Assembly: GCA_964453075.1 (NCBI GenBank) | Contig: CAYVNM010000003.1 | Coordinates: 17,059 to 81,058 of the forward strand | Origin: C7867-006 sp964453075 | Lineage (GTDB): Bacteria > Patescibacteriota > Minisyncoccia > Phycocordibacterales > DATDWN01 | Length of the DNA: 64,000 nt | Direction of reading: 5' to 3' | Part shown: positions 8,839-16,635 of the stretch, one piece after another | How the letters are laid out: each line of letters begins with the position of its first letter | Position numbering within the stretch: position 1 is the stretch's first letter | Translations under genes and position numbers: made by a program | Notes under the pieces: model-generated | Told to the model about the DNA's origin: nothing | The model's database searches: none | What the model saw: only the letters and a program-made list of their open reading frames with translations

Positions 8839-9333
8839 TTAAAAAGTTTTGAGAGGGTTTTCTTTTAAAATATTTTCCACTTCTTCAAAACCAATAGGGA
8901 ATGCGTAATTATATCTTGCAGGTAGTGCAAAGATGTATTTGCTGTTTCGTCCCAATTCACTTGGTCCTATGGGCGCAGCCCCAACAGCCAGATTTTCTTT
9001 TAAGATTGAGTCCCACTGCTCTGGGGTAAATATCATTATTGGTATATCCTGTCTTGGAATTTCATTGGTCCATGCTGGATGTCGAATTAATATTTTTGGA
9101 CCTTCAGTTTTTGTAGAGTTATCTAGGTAAGTGCCTTCCCATTTTTCTGATACGACAGAATACCCAATCCATGATTGAGGTAGGTCAAAAGTGAAACCGT
9201 ATTCTATGTTTTTGTATTGTACTGAAACAGGGAGTGTCTCTGTGGGTTTTTTGGTAAGTGTGGAATAGATTAGTACGGCTAGAATTATTAGAATTAAACC
9301 TACGATTATTATTTTTAAGTTTTTTGGCGTCAT
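8839..9333 (-). CDS. Membrane-anchored PsbP-like hypothetical protein
   Basis: 164 residues. Residues ~6-24 (LKIIIVGLILIILAVLIY) are a membrane anchor. The outside part contains YGFTFDLPQSWIGY, close in style to the start of the domain in the protein at 5618-6139. On the minus strand TGC-TATACT sits six bases before the ATG at 9333, so a leaderless transcript is expected. AT-rich core codon use. Function unknown. Confidence 0.7.
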   Translation of the reverse strand: MTPKNLKIIIVGLILIILAVLIYSTLTKKPTETLPVSVQYKNIEYGFTFDLPQSWIGYSVVSEKWEGTYLDNSTKTEGPKILIRHPAWTNEIPRQDIPIMIFTPEQWDSILKENLAVGAAPIGPSELGRNSKYIFALPARYNYAFPIGFEEVENILKENPLKTF

Positions 9334-9395
9334 AAGGGAAGTATAGCATGGGAGAAGTGGGTGGGGGGTTGCTGTGTTGTGGTATAATTTAATTA
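9334..9395. promoter_or_regulatory. Divergent pair of leaderless promoters
   Basis: Minus-strand -10 box TATACT with upstream TGC (9340-9348) is six bases from the 9333 start, and plus-strand TGG-TATAAT (9380-9388) is seven bases from the 9396 start. Neither gene has a Shine-Dalgarno site. Confidence 0.7.
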
Positions 9396-10496
9396 ATGAA
9401 AAAAGTTATTATTTATGTTGTTGGTGGTATTGTGGTGGGCGGTTTCTTTTTGGTTTTGTATGTTTTTAATCACTCTGCTTTATCTGAAAAAATATCAGAA
9501 TCAAAAAATTATGAAGCTAATTCATCAACCACTCCTTCTGTTAAAGATGGGCATAGTTTAGATATGCAAAAAGTTACTGCCGAAGAGAAACTTTATTACA
9601 TAAATTACACTTCATCACCCGTAGACGAAATTGTTGTTTTTAGTACCAAGACTATGGCCACCTCATCTTTTATTAGATTATCTAGCCCTACTTTTGTTGA
9701 ATTTGATAAGAGTAAGAGATATTTATTGTATAACGATTATTTTAGTGGAGAAGTTGACGCTACTTTGTATGCCTATGACTTTAAAAACAAAGAAACAATT
9801 CCTTTGTACACTGGTGCAAATGCAGATCTATATAATTTTTCTCCGGATGGTAGGTATATTATCGTTGATACCGGGTGTTGCCCGGGTGACAGGGGAAGGG
9901 TTTTTATAAACCTGGATAATAAAAAAATAGTAGAATTTGGTGGAAAGGAAGCAATTTGGTCTCCCGACAGTGTTAAATGTGCTGTATCAAACGGTACCGT
10001 TGATATAGATTCTTTGGGGTGGGATGAAACCAATGATTCTATTTACATTGTGTATCCAGATGAGGCCACAACCACCGATAAGTTAGTATTAAAAGCTGAT
10101 CATAAAGTCTCATATTTTCCCGTATCGTGGGCAGATAACAATAATTTGATATATGCAAAGTTTGAATACAAAGAGCCGTTTCCTTCAGATGCGTGGTCCT
10201 ACCCCAATCAATGGGAATTGGAGTCGAAACATTGGCAGGAGGTATATAACACTCCAGTAGTGTCTTACTGGAAAATTGATGTAAATACTATGGAAAGTGT
10301 CTCTATCACTGAACCAGAACCAGTTAAATACAAAAATATAAAAGAAGATGTTTTAGTTCCTTCTAATTCTGGTGTTTGGAATGCGGTTTTTCAGTATATA
10401 GATTCAAAATACTTATCTAAAAAACTATATGTAGTAAGAAAAGATGGTTTGCGTATTGATCTGGGAGAGACTGGTGGTGCTGCATGGGGATTGTAA
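9396..10496 (+). CDS. Membrane-anchored beta-propeller-like protein
   Basis: 366 residues. Residues ~3-26 are a membrane span (VIIYVVGGIVVGGFFLVLYV). The rest shows repeated short sheets of the WD40/TolB type: LYNFSPDGRYIIVDT, EAIWSPDSVKCAVSN, KVSYFPVSWADNNNLIYAKF, with SPDG-like turns. A CC pair occurs in DTGCCPGDRGR. Such proteins are common in CPR genomes without assigned function; a scaffold or ligand-binding role outside the membrane is plausible. Leaderless start as described for the divergent promoter. Confidence 0.7.
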   Translation: MKKVIIYVVGGIVVGGFFLVLYVFNHSALSEKISESKNYEANSSTTPSVKDGHSLDMQKVTAEEKLYYINYTSSPVDEIVVFSTKTMATSSFIRLSSPTFVEFDKSKRYLLYNDYFSGEVDATLYAYDFKNKETIPLYTGANADLYNFSPDGRYIIVDTGCCPGDRGRVFINLDNKKIVEFGGKEAIWSPDSVKCAVSNGTVDIDSLGWDETNDSIYIVYPDEATTTDKLVLKADHKVSYFPVSWADNNNLIYAKFEYKEPFPSDAWSYPNQWELESKHWQEVYNTPVVSYWKIDVNTMESVSITEPEPVKYKNIKEDVLVPSNSGVWNAVFQYIDSKYLSKKLYVVRKDGLRIDLGETGGAAWGL

Positions 10497-10528
10497 TATT
10501 TTTTAATTCTGGTTTCTTGATGTCAGGG

Positions 10529-10656
10529 CGGAATCTTCCGCGAGTAAAAATTTGCCGTCGCAAATTTTTCTCGTGTCCGCAGCTCGCGACCCAGTTTAGT
10601 AACTGGGTACCCCGCTCCACTTTTCGATTCCTGCTCACAAAACTTCGTTTTGTTCG
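10529..10656. repeat. Trailer repeat, copy 1 (128 bp, next to tRNA-Lys)
   Basis: Nearly identical to 19950-20076: by eye one base missing and one A/G change. It contains the palindromes CGAGTAAAAATTTGC/GCAAATTTTTCTCG and CCCAGTT/AACTGGG, then TTCGATTCCTGC, which is the reverse complement of the T-arm 3' half of the adjacent tRNA, and a CAAAACTTCGTTTTG hairpin. Both copies lie just downstream of minus-strand tRNA genes. Confidence 0.9.
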
Positions 10657-10658
10657 GG

Positions 10659-10701
10659 GCACAAATAAAAAATCCCCATCACAGGGATTTTTTATTTGTG
10701 C
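10659..10701 (-). terminator. tRNA-Lys trailer hairpin that includes the tRNA 3' end
   Basis: An 18-bp perfect stem (10659-10676 with 10684-10701) with a seven-base loop. Its tRNA-proximal arm contains the last bases of the tRNA (10699-10701). Likely the tRNA transcription terminator, though the T tract lies inside the stem. Confidence 0.65.
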
Positions 10702-10771
10702 GCCCGGCAGGAATCGAACCTGCGACCATCTCCTTAAAAGGGAGCTGCTCTACCGACTGAGCTACGGGCGC
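10699..10771 (-). tRNA. tRNA-Lys (anticodon UUU)
   Basis: The minus strand folds as a full cloverleaf: acceptor GCGCCCG/CGGGCGC, D-arm GCTC/GAGC, anticodon loop CTTTTAA (anticodon TTT), T-arm GCAGG-TTCGATT-CCTGC. Position 27-43 is a G-A mismatch. CCA is not encoded. The downstream (lower-coordinate) side carries an inverted copy of its T-arm. Confidence 0.95.
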
Positions 10772-10820
10772 ATAAATCTTTGAGTAATCAAACTGCTTTG
10801 ATTTCTCAAAGACTTATGCG
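10769..10820. repeat. Triple nested palindrome upstream of tRNA-Lys
   Basis: Three perfect 7-bp stems nest inside each other: CGCATAA/TTATGCG, CTTTGAG/CTCAAAG and AATCAAA/TTTGATT around a CTGC loop. The outer arm includes the first bases of the tRNA gene. The stretch to 10955 holds another stem, AACTTTGTTTT with AAAACAAGGTT, and no gene. Confidence 0.8.
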
Positions 10821-10955
10821 AGCCGGAGACATGTTTTTTCACCAGAAAAAACGGTCGAGGCAGGGTCGTGGAAACTTTGTTTTGACGAAAACAAGGTTAT
10901 CCCTGACCATTTGATCACTATCAAAATATATCAGAAAAATAAACAAAGTCCAGTT

Positions 10956-11309
10956 TTATAATGGTCTATCAAAGGCGGGAATTCCAGGGCCTAGAACTAA
11001 GAGAGATATCAAAATTACTAAAGATAACATGTACAAAGTTTTTTTGTCTTTCGATACAGATCCATCTTTGTTTTCTATGTAAAAATCAAAAATTACTACC
11101 AGAATTCCTAGTATGGCTCCTATCTGTGTATATATACCCATAAAGGTGAGTGCTCCAGGAACAAGGTATGCCAAAAATACTGGATCGGTTTTTTTACCAT
11201 ACCTATCCCAACCCATAGAAATAATAGTCAAACCTATTGCAACTCTTAGTAAAAATACTCCAAATATTCCTAGAAATAATATTTGAGGAAAGGTTAAAAG
11301 TGGATGCAT
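10956..11309 (-). CDS. DoxX-like small membrane protein
   Basis: 117 residues with about four hydrophobic segments (PQILFLGIFGVFLLRVAIGL, AYLVPGALTFMGIY, GAILGILVVIFDFYI, LYMLSLVILISLLVLGPG). The spacing and the late GPG...D motif are like DoxX-type quinol/redox-associated membrane proteins. TACAAT six bases before the ATG at 11309 implies a leaderless start. The family call is tentative. Confidence 0.55.
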   Translation of the reverse strand: MHPLLTFPQILFLGIFGVFLLRVAIGLTIISMGWDRYGKKTDPVFLAYLVPGALTFMGIYTQIGAILGILVVIFDFYIENKDGSVSKDKKTLYMLSLVILISLLVLGPGIPAFDRPL

Positions 11310-11362
11310 TTAGATATTGTACGTGTTTTTTAAATTCCAATCAATATGCTATAGTCCACGTT

Positions 11363-11839
11363 ATGAAAAACAGGGAGGTGTTTGTTTTGTTACATAATAT
11401 CCGCAGTGTTCACAATGTGGGTTCCATTTTTAGGACTTCAGATGCGTTGGGAATAGATAAAATATATTTATCTGGTTTTACACCAACACCAAAGGATAGA
11501 TTTGGTAGAAATAGAAAAGATGTCTCAAAAGTAGCTCTCGGAGCAGAAAAAACCATACCTTGGGAATATTTAAATGATCCAAAAAAAATAATAAATACTT
11601 TAAAAAATGATGATTTTAAAATAATAGGATTGGAGCAGTCTGAAAATTCGCAGGATTACAAAAAGGTAAAATTAACGGACAAGATCTTATTTATTGTTGG
11701 TAATGAGGTGGAAGGAATAGAAAAAAACATTTTAAAACTTTGTGACCTGGTCGCAGAAATACCAATGAAAGGGGACAAGGAATCCCTCAATGTTTCGGTA
11801 GCTTTTGGAGTTGCTTTATTCAGAATTTTGAATATTTAG
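11363..11839 (+). CDS. SpoU/TrmH-family RNA 2'-O-methyltransferase
   Basis: 158 residues from the ATG at 11363, seven bases after TGC-TATAGT; longer frames upstream would erase this promoter. Motif 1 LLHNIRSVHNVGSIFRTSDA, motif 2 FIVGNEVEGI and motif 3 IPMKGDKESLNVSVAFGVAL are the three SpoU motifs that build the knotted SAM site. It methylates a ribose in tRNA or rRNA; the exact target cannot be read from the sequence. It ends four bases inside the convergent gene at 11836. Confidence 0.93.
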   Translation: MKNREVFVLLHNIRSVHNVGSIFRTSDALGIDKIYLSGFTPTPKDRFGRNRKDVSKVALGAEKTIPWEYLNDPKKIINTLKNDDFKIIGLEQSENSQDYKKVKLTDKILFIVGNEVEGIEKNILKLCDLVAEIPMKGDKESLNVSVAFGVALFRILNI

Positions 11840-12726
11840 TATTGAATAGTGTCTACTACTTTACCTGAGCTGTCATACAAAACAATAGTTTCTTTCCTTG
11901 TCTTCCATAGACTACTACCACGTTTTAAATAGACCCTCCATTCTTTTTTGTAGAAATCACTGTCGTTCTTGTGAGTGTTAACACAAGATGCATAATTTAT
12001 CTTTTGATATATGAAGTTGGTGCATTCGTAACTCCAGCTTGAGGGGAGTGGTTTTGTTTGGATTCTACACTGACTCATTGAATTGATGTAGTCAAAGCAA
12101 GCATCGTTTATGGCCAATTTTGGAATAGAAGACATATCCTCATTTTTTGGTCTAGGGCAGTCATTTCTAAGATATGGTACAAAGGTTTGGAATTGTCCTA
12201 GGTAACCTGAGCACTTGTTTGTTTTAAAACTTGCTCCATTGGGCGATATTCCAGTAACAAGATAAACCACATCTCCAGCATTTAAATAAATATTATCTTC
12301 TGTATTCATCATTCCGGTAAAAAATAGGTATGTACCTTTGGGAATTGAAACTTGTACGCCAGAATTTATGCTTTTTAAAATCCATCCAGTTACGGGTATT
12401 GTTGTGGTGGCCCTACTGCTTACTTTTATGGTTATATATTCTTTGCTTGGATCGGTTGATCTGCTAACACTCGAAATACTTACTATATCTTTGTACTGGC
12501 TTTGGGTTTTTTTGTCTTCTTCGGCCTGTATTTGTTTCTTCAGTTTTTCTATCTCATTTTCAATTCTTTGAGTTTCTTTTTGAACATTTACTTCTTTTTG
12601 TGTTGTTGGTTTTTTGCCGCTAGATAGAAAACCACCAGAGTTGTTTGAGTTTTTAGTCCCGCCAAATAAGGCAATGGCTATTATTCCAAATAGTATCAAG
12701 ATTCCTATTGAGTTGTCTTTTCCCAT
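11836..12726 (-). CDS. Membrane-anchored protein with coiled coil and lamin-tail-like domain
   Basis: 296 residues. Residues ~7-22 (IGILILFGIIAIALFGG) form a membrane span, ~44-75 a charged coiled coil (EVNVQKETQRIENEIEKLKK), and ~85-170 a domain with GWILKSINSGVQVSIPKGTYL and NIYLNAGDVVYLVTG, similar to lamin-tail (LTD) domains. The C-terminal part has eight or so cysteines and ends VVLYDSSGKVVDTIQY-like. TAAAAT six bases upstream gives a leaderless start. Probably extracytoplasmic; function unknown. Confidence 0.65.
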   Translation of the reverse strand: MGKDNSIGILILFGIIAIALFGGTKNSNNSGGFLSSGKKPTTQKEVNVQKETQRIENEIEKLKKQIQAEEDKKTQSQYKDIVSISSVSRSTDPSKEYITIKVSSRATTTIPVTGWILKSINSGVQVSIPKGTYLFFTGMMNTEDNIYLNAGDVVYLVTGISPNGASFKTNKCSGYLGQFQTFVPYLRNDCPRPKNEDMSSIPKLAINDACFDYINSMSQCRIQTKPLPSSWSYECTNFIYQKINYASCVNTHKNDSDFYKKEWRVYLKRGSSLWKTRKETIVLYDSSGKVVDTIQY

Positions 12727-12760
12727 AACAATATTTTACAACAAAACAAATAAAAATACT

Positions 12761-13660
12761 TTATTTCTGGTGGATATTGCAGAAGTGACTACTTCTACCT
12801 CCTATTATCTTTCTTGTGATTATACCTTTACAGCCTCTTTTTAGGCACAATTCCTTTGTTCTTCTATAGACTTTATGTGCATTTTGAAAGTTGCCCTTTT
12901 GTCCATAGATATTTCTATAATCAGACATCGAGTCTCCACCCATTTTTATAGATGAAAATAAAATCTTTTTTGTCGCTTCCCACATACTCTTCATTTCTTT
13001 TTTTGTCAGACTAGAAGGGGTTCTTTCTGGGTGCACATTAGCTGTCCACAGTATTTCATCAGAATATATATTGCCAATTCCTGCAATAATCGATTGATCC
13101 ATCAAAACCGTTTTTATTTTTCCAGTATATTTTTTTAATATTTGGTCTCTGAATACTTCAAAGGTTAAATCGGGTATTGGTTCTGGTCCAATGTTTACTA
13201 AATCTATAATGTCGTTTATTTTGTCTGTTTCAAAAAATATTACCTTTGCAAATTTACGCATATCAGAGAAAGCTAAATGTTTTCCGTTGGATAGGGTGAA
13301 TATCAAATGAATAAATTTATTAAACGGATCTGATAAGAACTCTTCTTTGCTTATCCATTTGTCTTTTTCTAAAAAATATTTTCCATACAGGAGGTGCCCC
13401 GTCATTTTCATGTGAATTAAAATCGTTTTGTTGTTGGAAAGGTGAATAAGTACATTTTTTCCTCTACGCTCAGCGCTTTTTACTTTTTCACCAATTATTT
13501 CTTTTTTGAATCTATCAAAATAATTCTTGTTTTTTATGTTGTCCTTGCGTCTGTTTTTTGTACGCAAGAAATAATCAGACCATATGTCTTTTATTGTGAG
13601 TTTTGGTAGAACTTCGTTTAGTCCATTTACAGTTGTTGTGACTTCTGGTAATTCCGGCAT
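12761..13660 (-). CDS. mutM: Formamidopyrimidine-DNA glycosylase Fpg
   Basis: 299 residues. The N-terminus MPELPEV carries the catalytic Pro2 and Glu3. LIHMKMTGHLL, GIGNIYSDEILW and HPERTP fit the family. The C-terminal zinc finger is unusual: Cx4C (LCLKRGC) and then CNIH where most family members have CxxC, so a His may be the fourth ligand. The enzyme removes oxidised purines such as 8-oxoG. It lies directly downstream of ruvA on the same strand. Confidence 0.93.
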   Translation of the reverse strand: MPELPEVTTTVNGLNEVLPKLTIKDIWSDYFLRTKNRRKDNIKNKNYFDRFKKEIIGEKVKSAERRGKNVLIHLSNNKTILIHMKMTGHLLYGKYFLEKDKWISKEEFLSDPFNKFIHLIFTLSNGKHLAFSDMRKFAKVIFFETDKINDIIDLVNIGPEPIPDLTFEVFRDQILKKYTGKIKTVLMDQSIIAGIGNIYSDEILWTANVHPERTPSSLTKKEMKSMWEATKKILFSSIKMGGDSMSDYRNIYGQKGNFQNAHKVYRRTKELCLKRGCKGIITRKIIGGRSSHFCNIHQK

Positions 13661-13683
13661 TGTTTTTAAATATGTTTTTGAGG

Positions 13684-14244
13684 TCAGGATAATAGCTTCA
13701 GTGCTTTCTTGATTTTTTCACTGGTATCAGGTGTGTCAGAGACCTTTTTCAAAGCTTCGCGAGCCTCTCTTTCTCCAAAACCCAAAGATTTTAAGGCTTC
13801 TAGTGTGTCTACATCACTAGAGTTTGAATGACTTATATCTCCAGATAGGTCTTGTATTTTATCTTTGAGTTCAACAACTATTTTTTCTGCGTTTTTCTTT
13901 CCAACCCCTGATACCTTTATTAGATGACTGATATCGCCCGTTGATATCGCATGTTTCAGGTTGGGGATAGTGGCAATAGTCAAGATTCCCATTGCAGATT
14001 TTGGTCCTATGCCGGATACAGATATGAGTAATTCAAAAAAATCTAATTCTTCTTTTGTCCTAAAACCAAATAGGTCTAGAGCATTTTCTCTTACAGCTAA
14101 ATATGTCCAAAACTCAACTTCTTTTTGTTTCAAATTCTCCAGGATGGCTGTATTTGTATATATTTTATAGCCAACCCCTGATATATCTAAAATCACAGAT
14201 TTTAAATCCTGACTTATAATAGTTCCTCTTAAATATCCAATCAT
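13684..14244 (-). CDS. ruvA: Holliday junction helicase subunit RuvA
   Basis: 186 residues from the ATG at 14244 (MIGYLRGTII), which is the normal RuvA start. The OB domain is followed by the two helix-hairpin-helix motifs (SVSGIGPKSAMGIL and VSGVGKKNAEKIVVEL) and a small C-terminal domain rich in E and K (LEALKSLGFGEREAREAL) that contacts RuvB. TATTAT is six bases upstream of the start. The upstream frame that crosses the N run is an assembly effect. RuvB is not in the window. Confidence 0.95.
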   Translation of the reverse strand: MIGYLRGTIISQDLKSVILDISGVGYKIYTNTAILENLKQKEVEFWTYLAVRENALDLFGFRTKEELDFFELLISVSGIGPKSAMGILTIATIPNLKHAISTGDISHLIKVSGVGKKNAEKIVVELKDKIQDLSGDISHSNSSDVDTLEALKSLGFGEREAREALKKVSDTPDTSEKIKKALKLLS

Positions 14245-14449
14245 GGTCATATAATACTCTATTTGGACAACTAGTAGAAGCCGTCCATTTGGGTNNNNNN
14301 NNNNNNNNNNNNNNNNNNNNNNNNNNNNNNNNNNNNNNNNNNNNNNNNNNNNNNNNNNNNNNNNNNNNNNNNNNNNNNNNNNNNNNNNNNNNNNATCATG
14401 GTCATATAATACTCTATTTGGACAACTAGTAGAAGCCGTCCATTTGGGT
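14240..14449. other. Unmerged assembly join: 55-bp duplicate around a 100-N gap
   Basis: The 55 bases at 14240-14294 and 14395-14449 are identical and flank exactly 100 N (14295-14394). This is what a scaffolder leaves when two contigs overlap but are not merged. The real sequence is probably 155 bases shorter, with one copy of the repeat between ruvA and rpsT. Confidence 0.9.
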
Positions 14450-14490
14450 TGTAGTTGATTTATTATAGGTTTTATTATAGGATGTTCGAC

Positions 14491-14751
14491 ATGCCTATAA
14501 CACAATCAGCTAAAAAAGCCCTAAGAAACTCAAAGAGAAAGAGGGGTTTTAATATTGCTAAAAAAGAGCTTTTAAACAAAGCTGTAAAGAAAGTTAAAAA
14601 ACTAGTTTCTGAGAAGAAAAATAAAGAAGCTATGGCTCTCATGCCTGAGGTTCAGAAGATAATAGATAAGTCTGTAAAAACAGGGTTACTCAAGAAAAAC
14701 ACAGGAGCAAGAAAGAAGTCAAGAATAGTATCAATGATAAAGAAAGCCTAA
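14491..14751 (+). CDS. rpsT: 30S ribosomal protein S20
   Basis: 86 residues, MPITQSAKKALRNSKRKR, lysine-rich helices, the normal size and pattern for bS20, which binds 16S rRNA early in small-subunit assembly. The start at 14491 is chosen because it gives the standard MP start and lies seven bases after TAGGAT. Divergent from ruvA and followed by a strong terminator. Confidence 0.96.
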   Translation: MPITQSAKKALRNSKRKRGFNIAKKELLNKAVKKVKKLVSEKKNKEAMALMPEVQKIIDKSVKTGLLKKNTGARKKSRIVSMIKKA

Positions 14752-14754
14752 GTC

Positions 14755-14781
14755 AAAAAAACACCAGAGATGGTGTTTTTT
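14755..14781 (+). terminator. rpsT terminator
   Basis: AAAAAACACC, a six-base loop, then GGTGTTTTTT immediately after the rpsT stop. Confidence 0.9.
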
Positions 14782-14922
14782 GATAGGAGGTTATGGTCAG
14801 GGTAATCTTTTTCACTTTTAATTTTCCGACAAAAATCAAAAGTGGAAACAAGGGCTTCCGACACAAGAGTGTCCCCGCACTATTGCTTCAAAGCACAAAA
14901 ACCGTCTTCGTGTTTTTTACTG

Positions 14923-14994
14923 TGCTCCCGCCAGGAATCGAACCTGGATCGCCAGCTTCGCAGGCCGACATTCTATCCATTAAACTACGAGAGC
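14923..14994 (-). tRNA. tRNA-Arg (anticodon GCG)
   Basis: Cloverleaf on the minus strand: acceptor GCTCTCG/CGGGAGC, D-stem GTTT/GAAT, anticodon stem TCGGC/GCTGG, loop CTGCGAA, T-arm CCAGG-TTCGATT-CCTGG. The anticodon reads GCG, where most bacteria carry ACG (later inosine). CCA not encoded. Its trailer folds AGCACA with TGTGCT, which includes the tRNA 3' end. Confidence 0.9.
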
Positions 14995-15021
14995 AGTAGT
15001 AATGACATTATCACAAAAATA

Positions 15022-15477
15022 TTAGAAGCCAAAGTACAAAAGTACTTTTTCTAAGAAAGGCTCGGTGTGTTCTTCTTCTTGGAGATATTTCAATAAGAAT
15101 GTGCGAATTTTTTCTGGTTCTGTTTCGTCTATCAATACCACTATAAAAGGCATTAATATTTTTTTTGATTTCAAGAGTATCCTAGGATTGGAGTCTCTGG
15201 TTTCAATCCAAAATGATTCAAGATTTCTATAAGGAAAGTGGTCTCTTCCCACAACTACTCCAAGATTATTTATTTCCACATCAACTACTTCTGGTTTTCT
15301 AGAAGCAAAGAGAGATAGGGTAAACGAGGACACAATTATAAGAATGGCAAATATAACATTGTTTAATATTATAGATATAATCGCTATAGATATTGTTATA
15401 ATTGCCACTATCCAATACCAGTCAGAGTTTTTTTCTGTGTGTAGATATTCTATAGTTCTCCAGGAAATTTTTTCCAT
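15022..15477 (-). CDS. Conserved-type membrane protein, PH-like
   Basis: 151 residues. Two close membrane spans at ~20-60 (WYWIVAIITISIAIISII, NVIFAILIIVSSFTLSLF) are followed by a soluble domain (VDVEINNLGVVVGRDHFPYR...ESFWIE...RILLKSKK) that resembles bacterial PH-type domains on membrane proteins. Four bases separate it from the gene at 15482, so they form an operon. Function unknown. Confidence 0.65.
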   Translation of the reverse strand: MEKISWRTIEYLHTEKNSDWYWIVAIITISIAIISIILNNVIFAILIIVSSFTLSLFASRKPEVVDVEINNLGVVVGRDHFPYRNLESFWIETRDSNPRILLKSKKILMPFIVVLIDETEPEKIRTFLLKYLQEEEHTEPFLEKVLLYFGF

Positions 15478-15481
15478 GATC

Positions 15482-16030
15482 TTAATAAGATTTAAAGTTT
15501 AGATTTTCACTTGATATATGCATTTTTTTGTAAAAATTCAGGTCAGGATTAATGTTTTTTGAGTTAAACATAATCTGCTCCATTCCTTCCCAAAGCAGGA
15601 ACCAAGCAGCTGGTTCTAGAAAAACTATTAGGAAAGATAAAAACAAGTTTTTTGTTGGATCTTCAAATACAATGAGGGTAGCAGCTATCATAGAAATAAC
15701 GCCCATGAAGACCATAAAAAAACTTGTTTTCATTAAGTGTTTTTTTTCGTCTAAGAGTAGGTGATAGTGTCTTTTGAAGTGAGCGGCCAATCGTTCTTTT
15801 ATTATTGATTCATTTGTTTCATCTCTTTCTGCTTCGGGTGCATGTAGTATTAATTCAATCTCTCCCTCTTTTTTATCACTAGTTGCGCGTTTTATTTCAT
15901 CAAGAAAATCAACAGACAGGGCTCTTTTTGAATAGGGTCTTATATCAAAATCAGAAAATATGTCATCGTACTGTTCTAATTTTAAATTAATTTCTGACAT
16001 TTCTTTTGTTAGAGTATTTTCATTTTTCAT
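15482..16030 (-). CDS. Hypothetical two-span membrane protein
   Basis: 182 residues. A charged N-terminal half (residues 1-100, including KEGEIELILHAPEAERDE) is followed by two membrane spans (FFMVFMGVISMIAATLIVF and FLSFLIVFLEPAAWFLLW). Both ends would be cytoplasmic. TATTAT lies nine bases before the ATG at 16030. It is first in an operon with the PH-like membrane protein. I recognise no family. Confidence 0.7.
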   Translation of the reverse strand: MKNENTLTKEMSEINLKLEQYDDIFSDFDIRPYSKRALSVDFLDEIKRATSDKKEGEIELILHAPEAERDETNESIIKERLAAHFKRHYHLLLDEKKHLMKTSFFMVFMGVISMIAATLIVFEDPTKNLFLSFLIVFLEPAAWFLLWEGMEQIMFNSKNINPDLNFYKKMHISSENLNFKSY

Positions 16031-16093
16031 ATACTATTAATAATACAGCTTTTATAAAACTTTGAAAGACACCTGATTGCACTGTTCTCCTCT

Positions 16094-16135
16094 CGCAAAA
16101 TCAAAACCACCCATTGTGGGTGGTTAGATTTTGCG
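16094..16135 (-). terminator. tRNA-Ser trailer hairpin including the tRNA end
   Basis: CGCAAAATC/GATTTTGCG and ACCACCCA/TGGGTGGT form a two-step stem directly after the tRNA; the outer arm takes in the tRNA 3' terminal bases (16134-16135), and CTCCTC just beyond can pair further into the acceptor strand. Confidence 0.65.
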
Positions 16136-16219
16136 GAGGAGGAGAGATTCGAACTCTCGACACCTTGCGGCGTACCCGTTTTCAAGACGGGCGCACTAGA
16201 CCAACTATGCGACTCCTCC
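16134..16219 (-). tRNA. tRNA-Ser (anticodon UGA)
   Basis: Long-variable-arm cloverleaf: acceptor GGAGGAG/CTCCTCC, anticodon stem CCCGT/ACGGG with loop CTTGAAA (TGA), variable arm ~16 bases, T-arm GAGAG-TTCGAAT-CTCTC. CCA not encoded. Confidence 0.95.
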
Positions 16220-16277
16220 GTATTTGTGGTGCTTGTGCAATACTGACATATTTCGGCAATATTTTCAACTTTTTAAA

Positions 16278-16318
16278 CAAAACAAAAAACCACTCAGATT
16301 GAGTCCAAGTGGCTTTTG
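16278..16318 (-). terminator. Terminator of the DUF5652-like gene
   Basis: On the minus strand CCACT, a 13-base loop and AGTGG are followed by TTTTTTG just after the gene ending at 16337. Confidence 0.75.
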
Positions 16319-16336
16319 TTTTGTTTATTAATCTTT

Positions 16337-16579
16337 TTATTGCACTAGGTTGTTATCTTTTTTTCCGACAAAGAAAAAATAGATGATTTCTAACAAACCT
16401 AGGGTGTTGACGATAAGCAAAATAACAAACCATGGTTTGCTTCCTAGACGAGCTGCTTTCCATAGGGCCAAACCCTTCCAAACTAAAGACCATGCTATTA
16501 ATACAACCAAAACCCATGGGGCAACATTGCCCCACGCTTCAACTTGTGGTTGTGCAAGTAATTTTGATATTGTTTCCAT
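16337..16579 (-). CDS. DUF5652-like small membrane protein
   Basis: 80 residues with two membrane spans (NVAPWVLVVLIAWSLVWKGL and WFVILLIVNTLGLLEIIYFF) and the WKGLALWKAA...KPWFVILLIVNTLG pattern I associate with DUF5652, a family frequent in CPR genomes. TGA-TAAAAT lies six bases before the ATG at 16579: another leaderless promoter. Function unknown. Confidence 0.8.
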   Translation of the reverse strand: METISKLLAQPQVEAWGNVAPWVLVVLIAWSLVWKGLALWKAARLGSKPWFVILLIVNTLGLLEIIYFFFVGKKDNNLVQ

Positions 16580-16635
16580 GGTCTGATTTTATCAAATTTT
16601 TTGTTATATGACAATTTTTGTTATACACTGTCTAT

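Noticed and set aside
10417..10783. Frames on both strands over the trailer repeat and tRNA-Lys
   Set aside because: They cover the tRNA and its structured trailer; similar frames at 14793-15054 and 19871-20101 arise from the same repeats.
14245..14505. N-terminal extension of ruvA across the N run
   Set aside because: It depends on an artificial gap and a duplicated 55-bp contig end; RuvA normally starts MIGYLRG.
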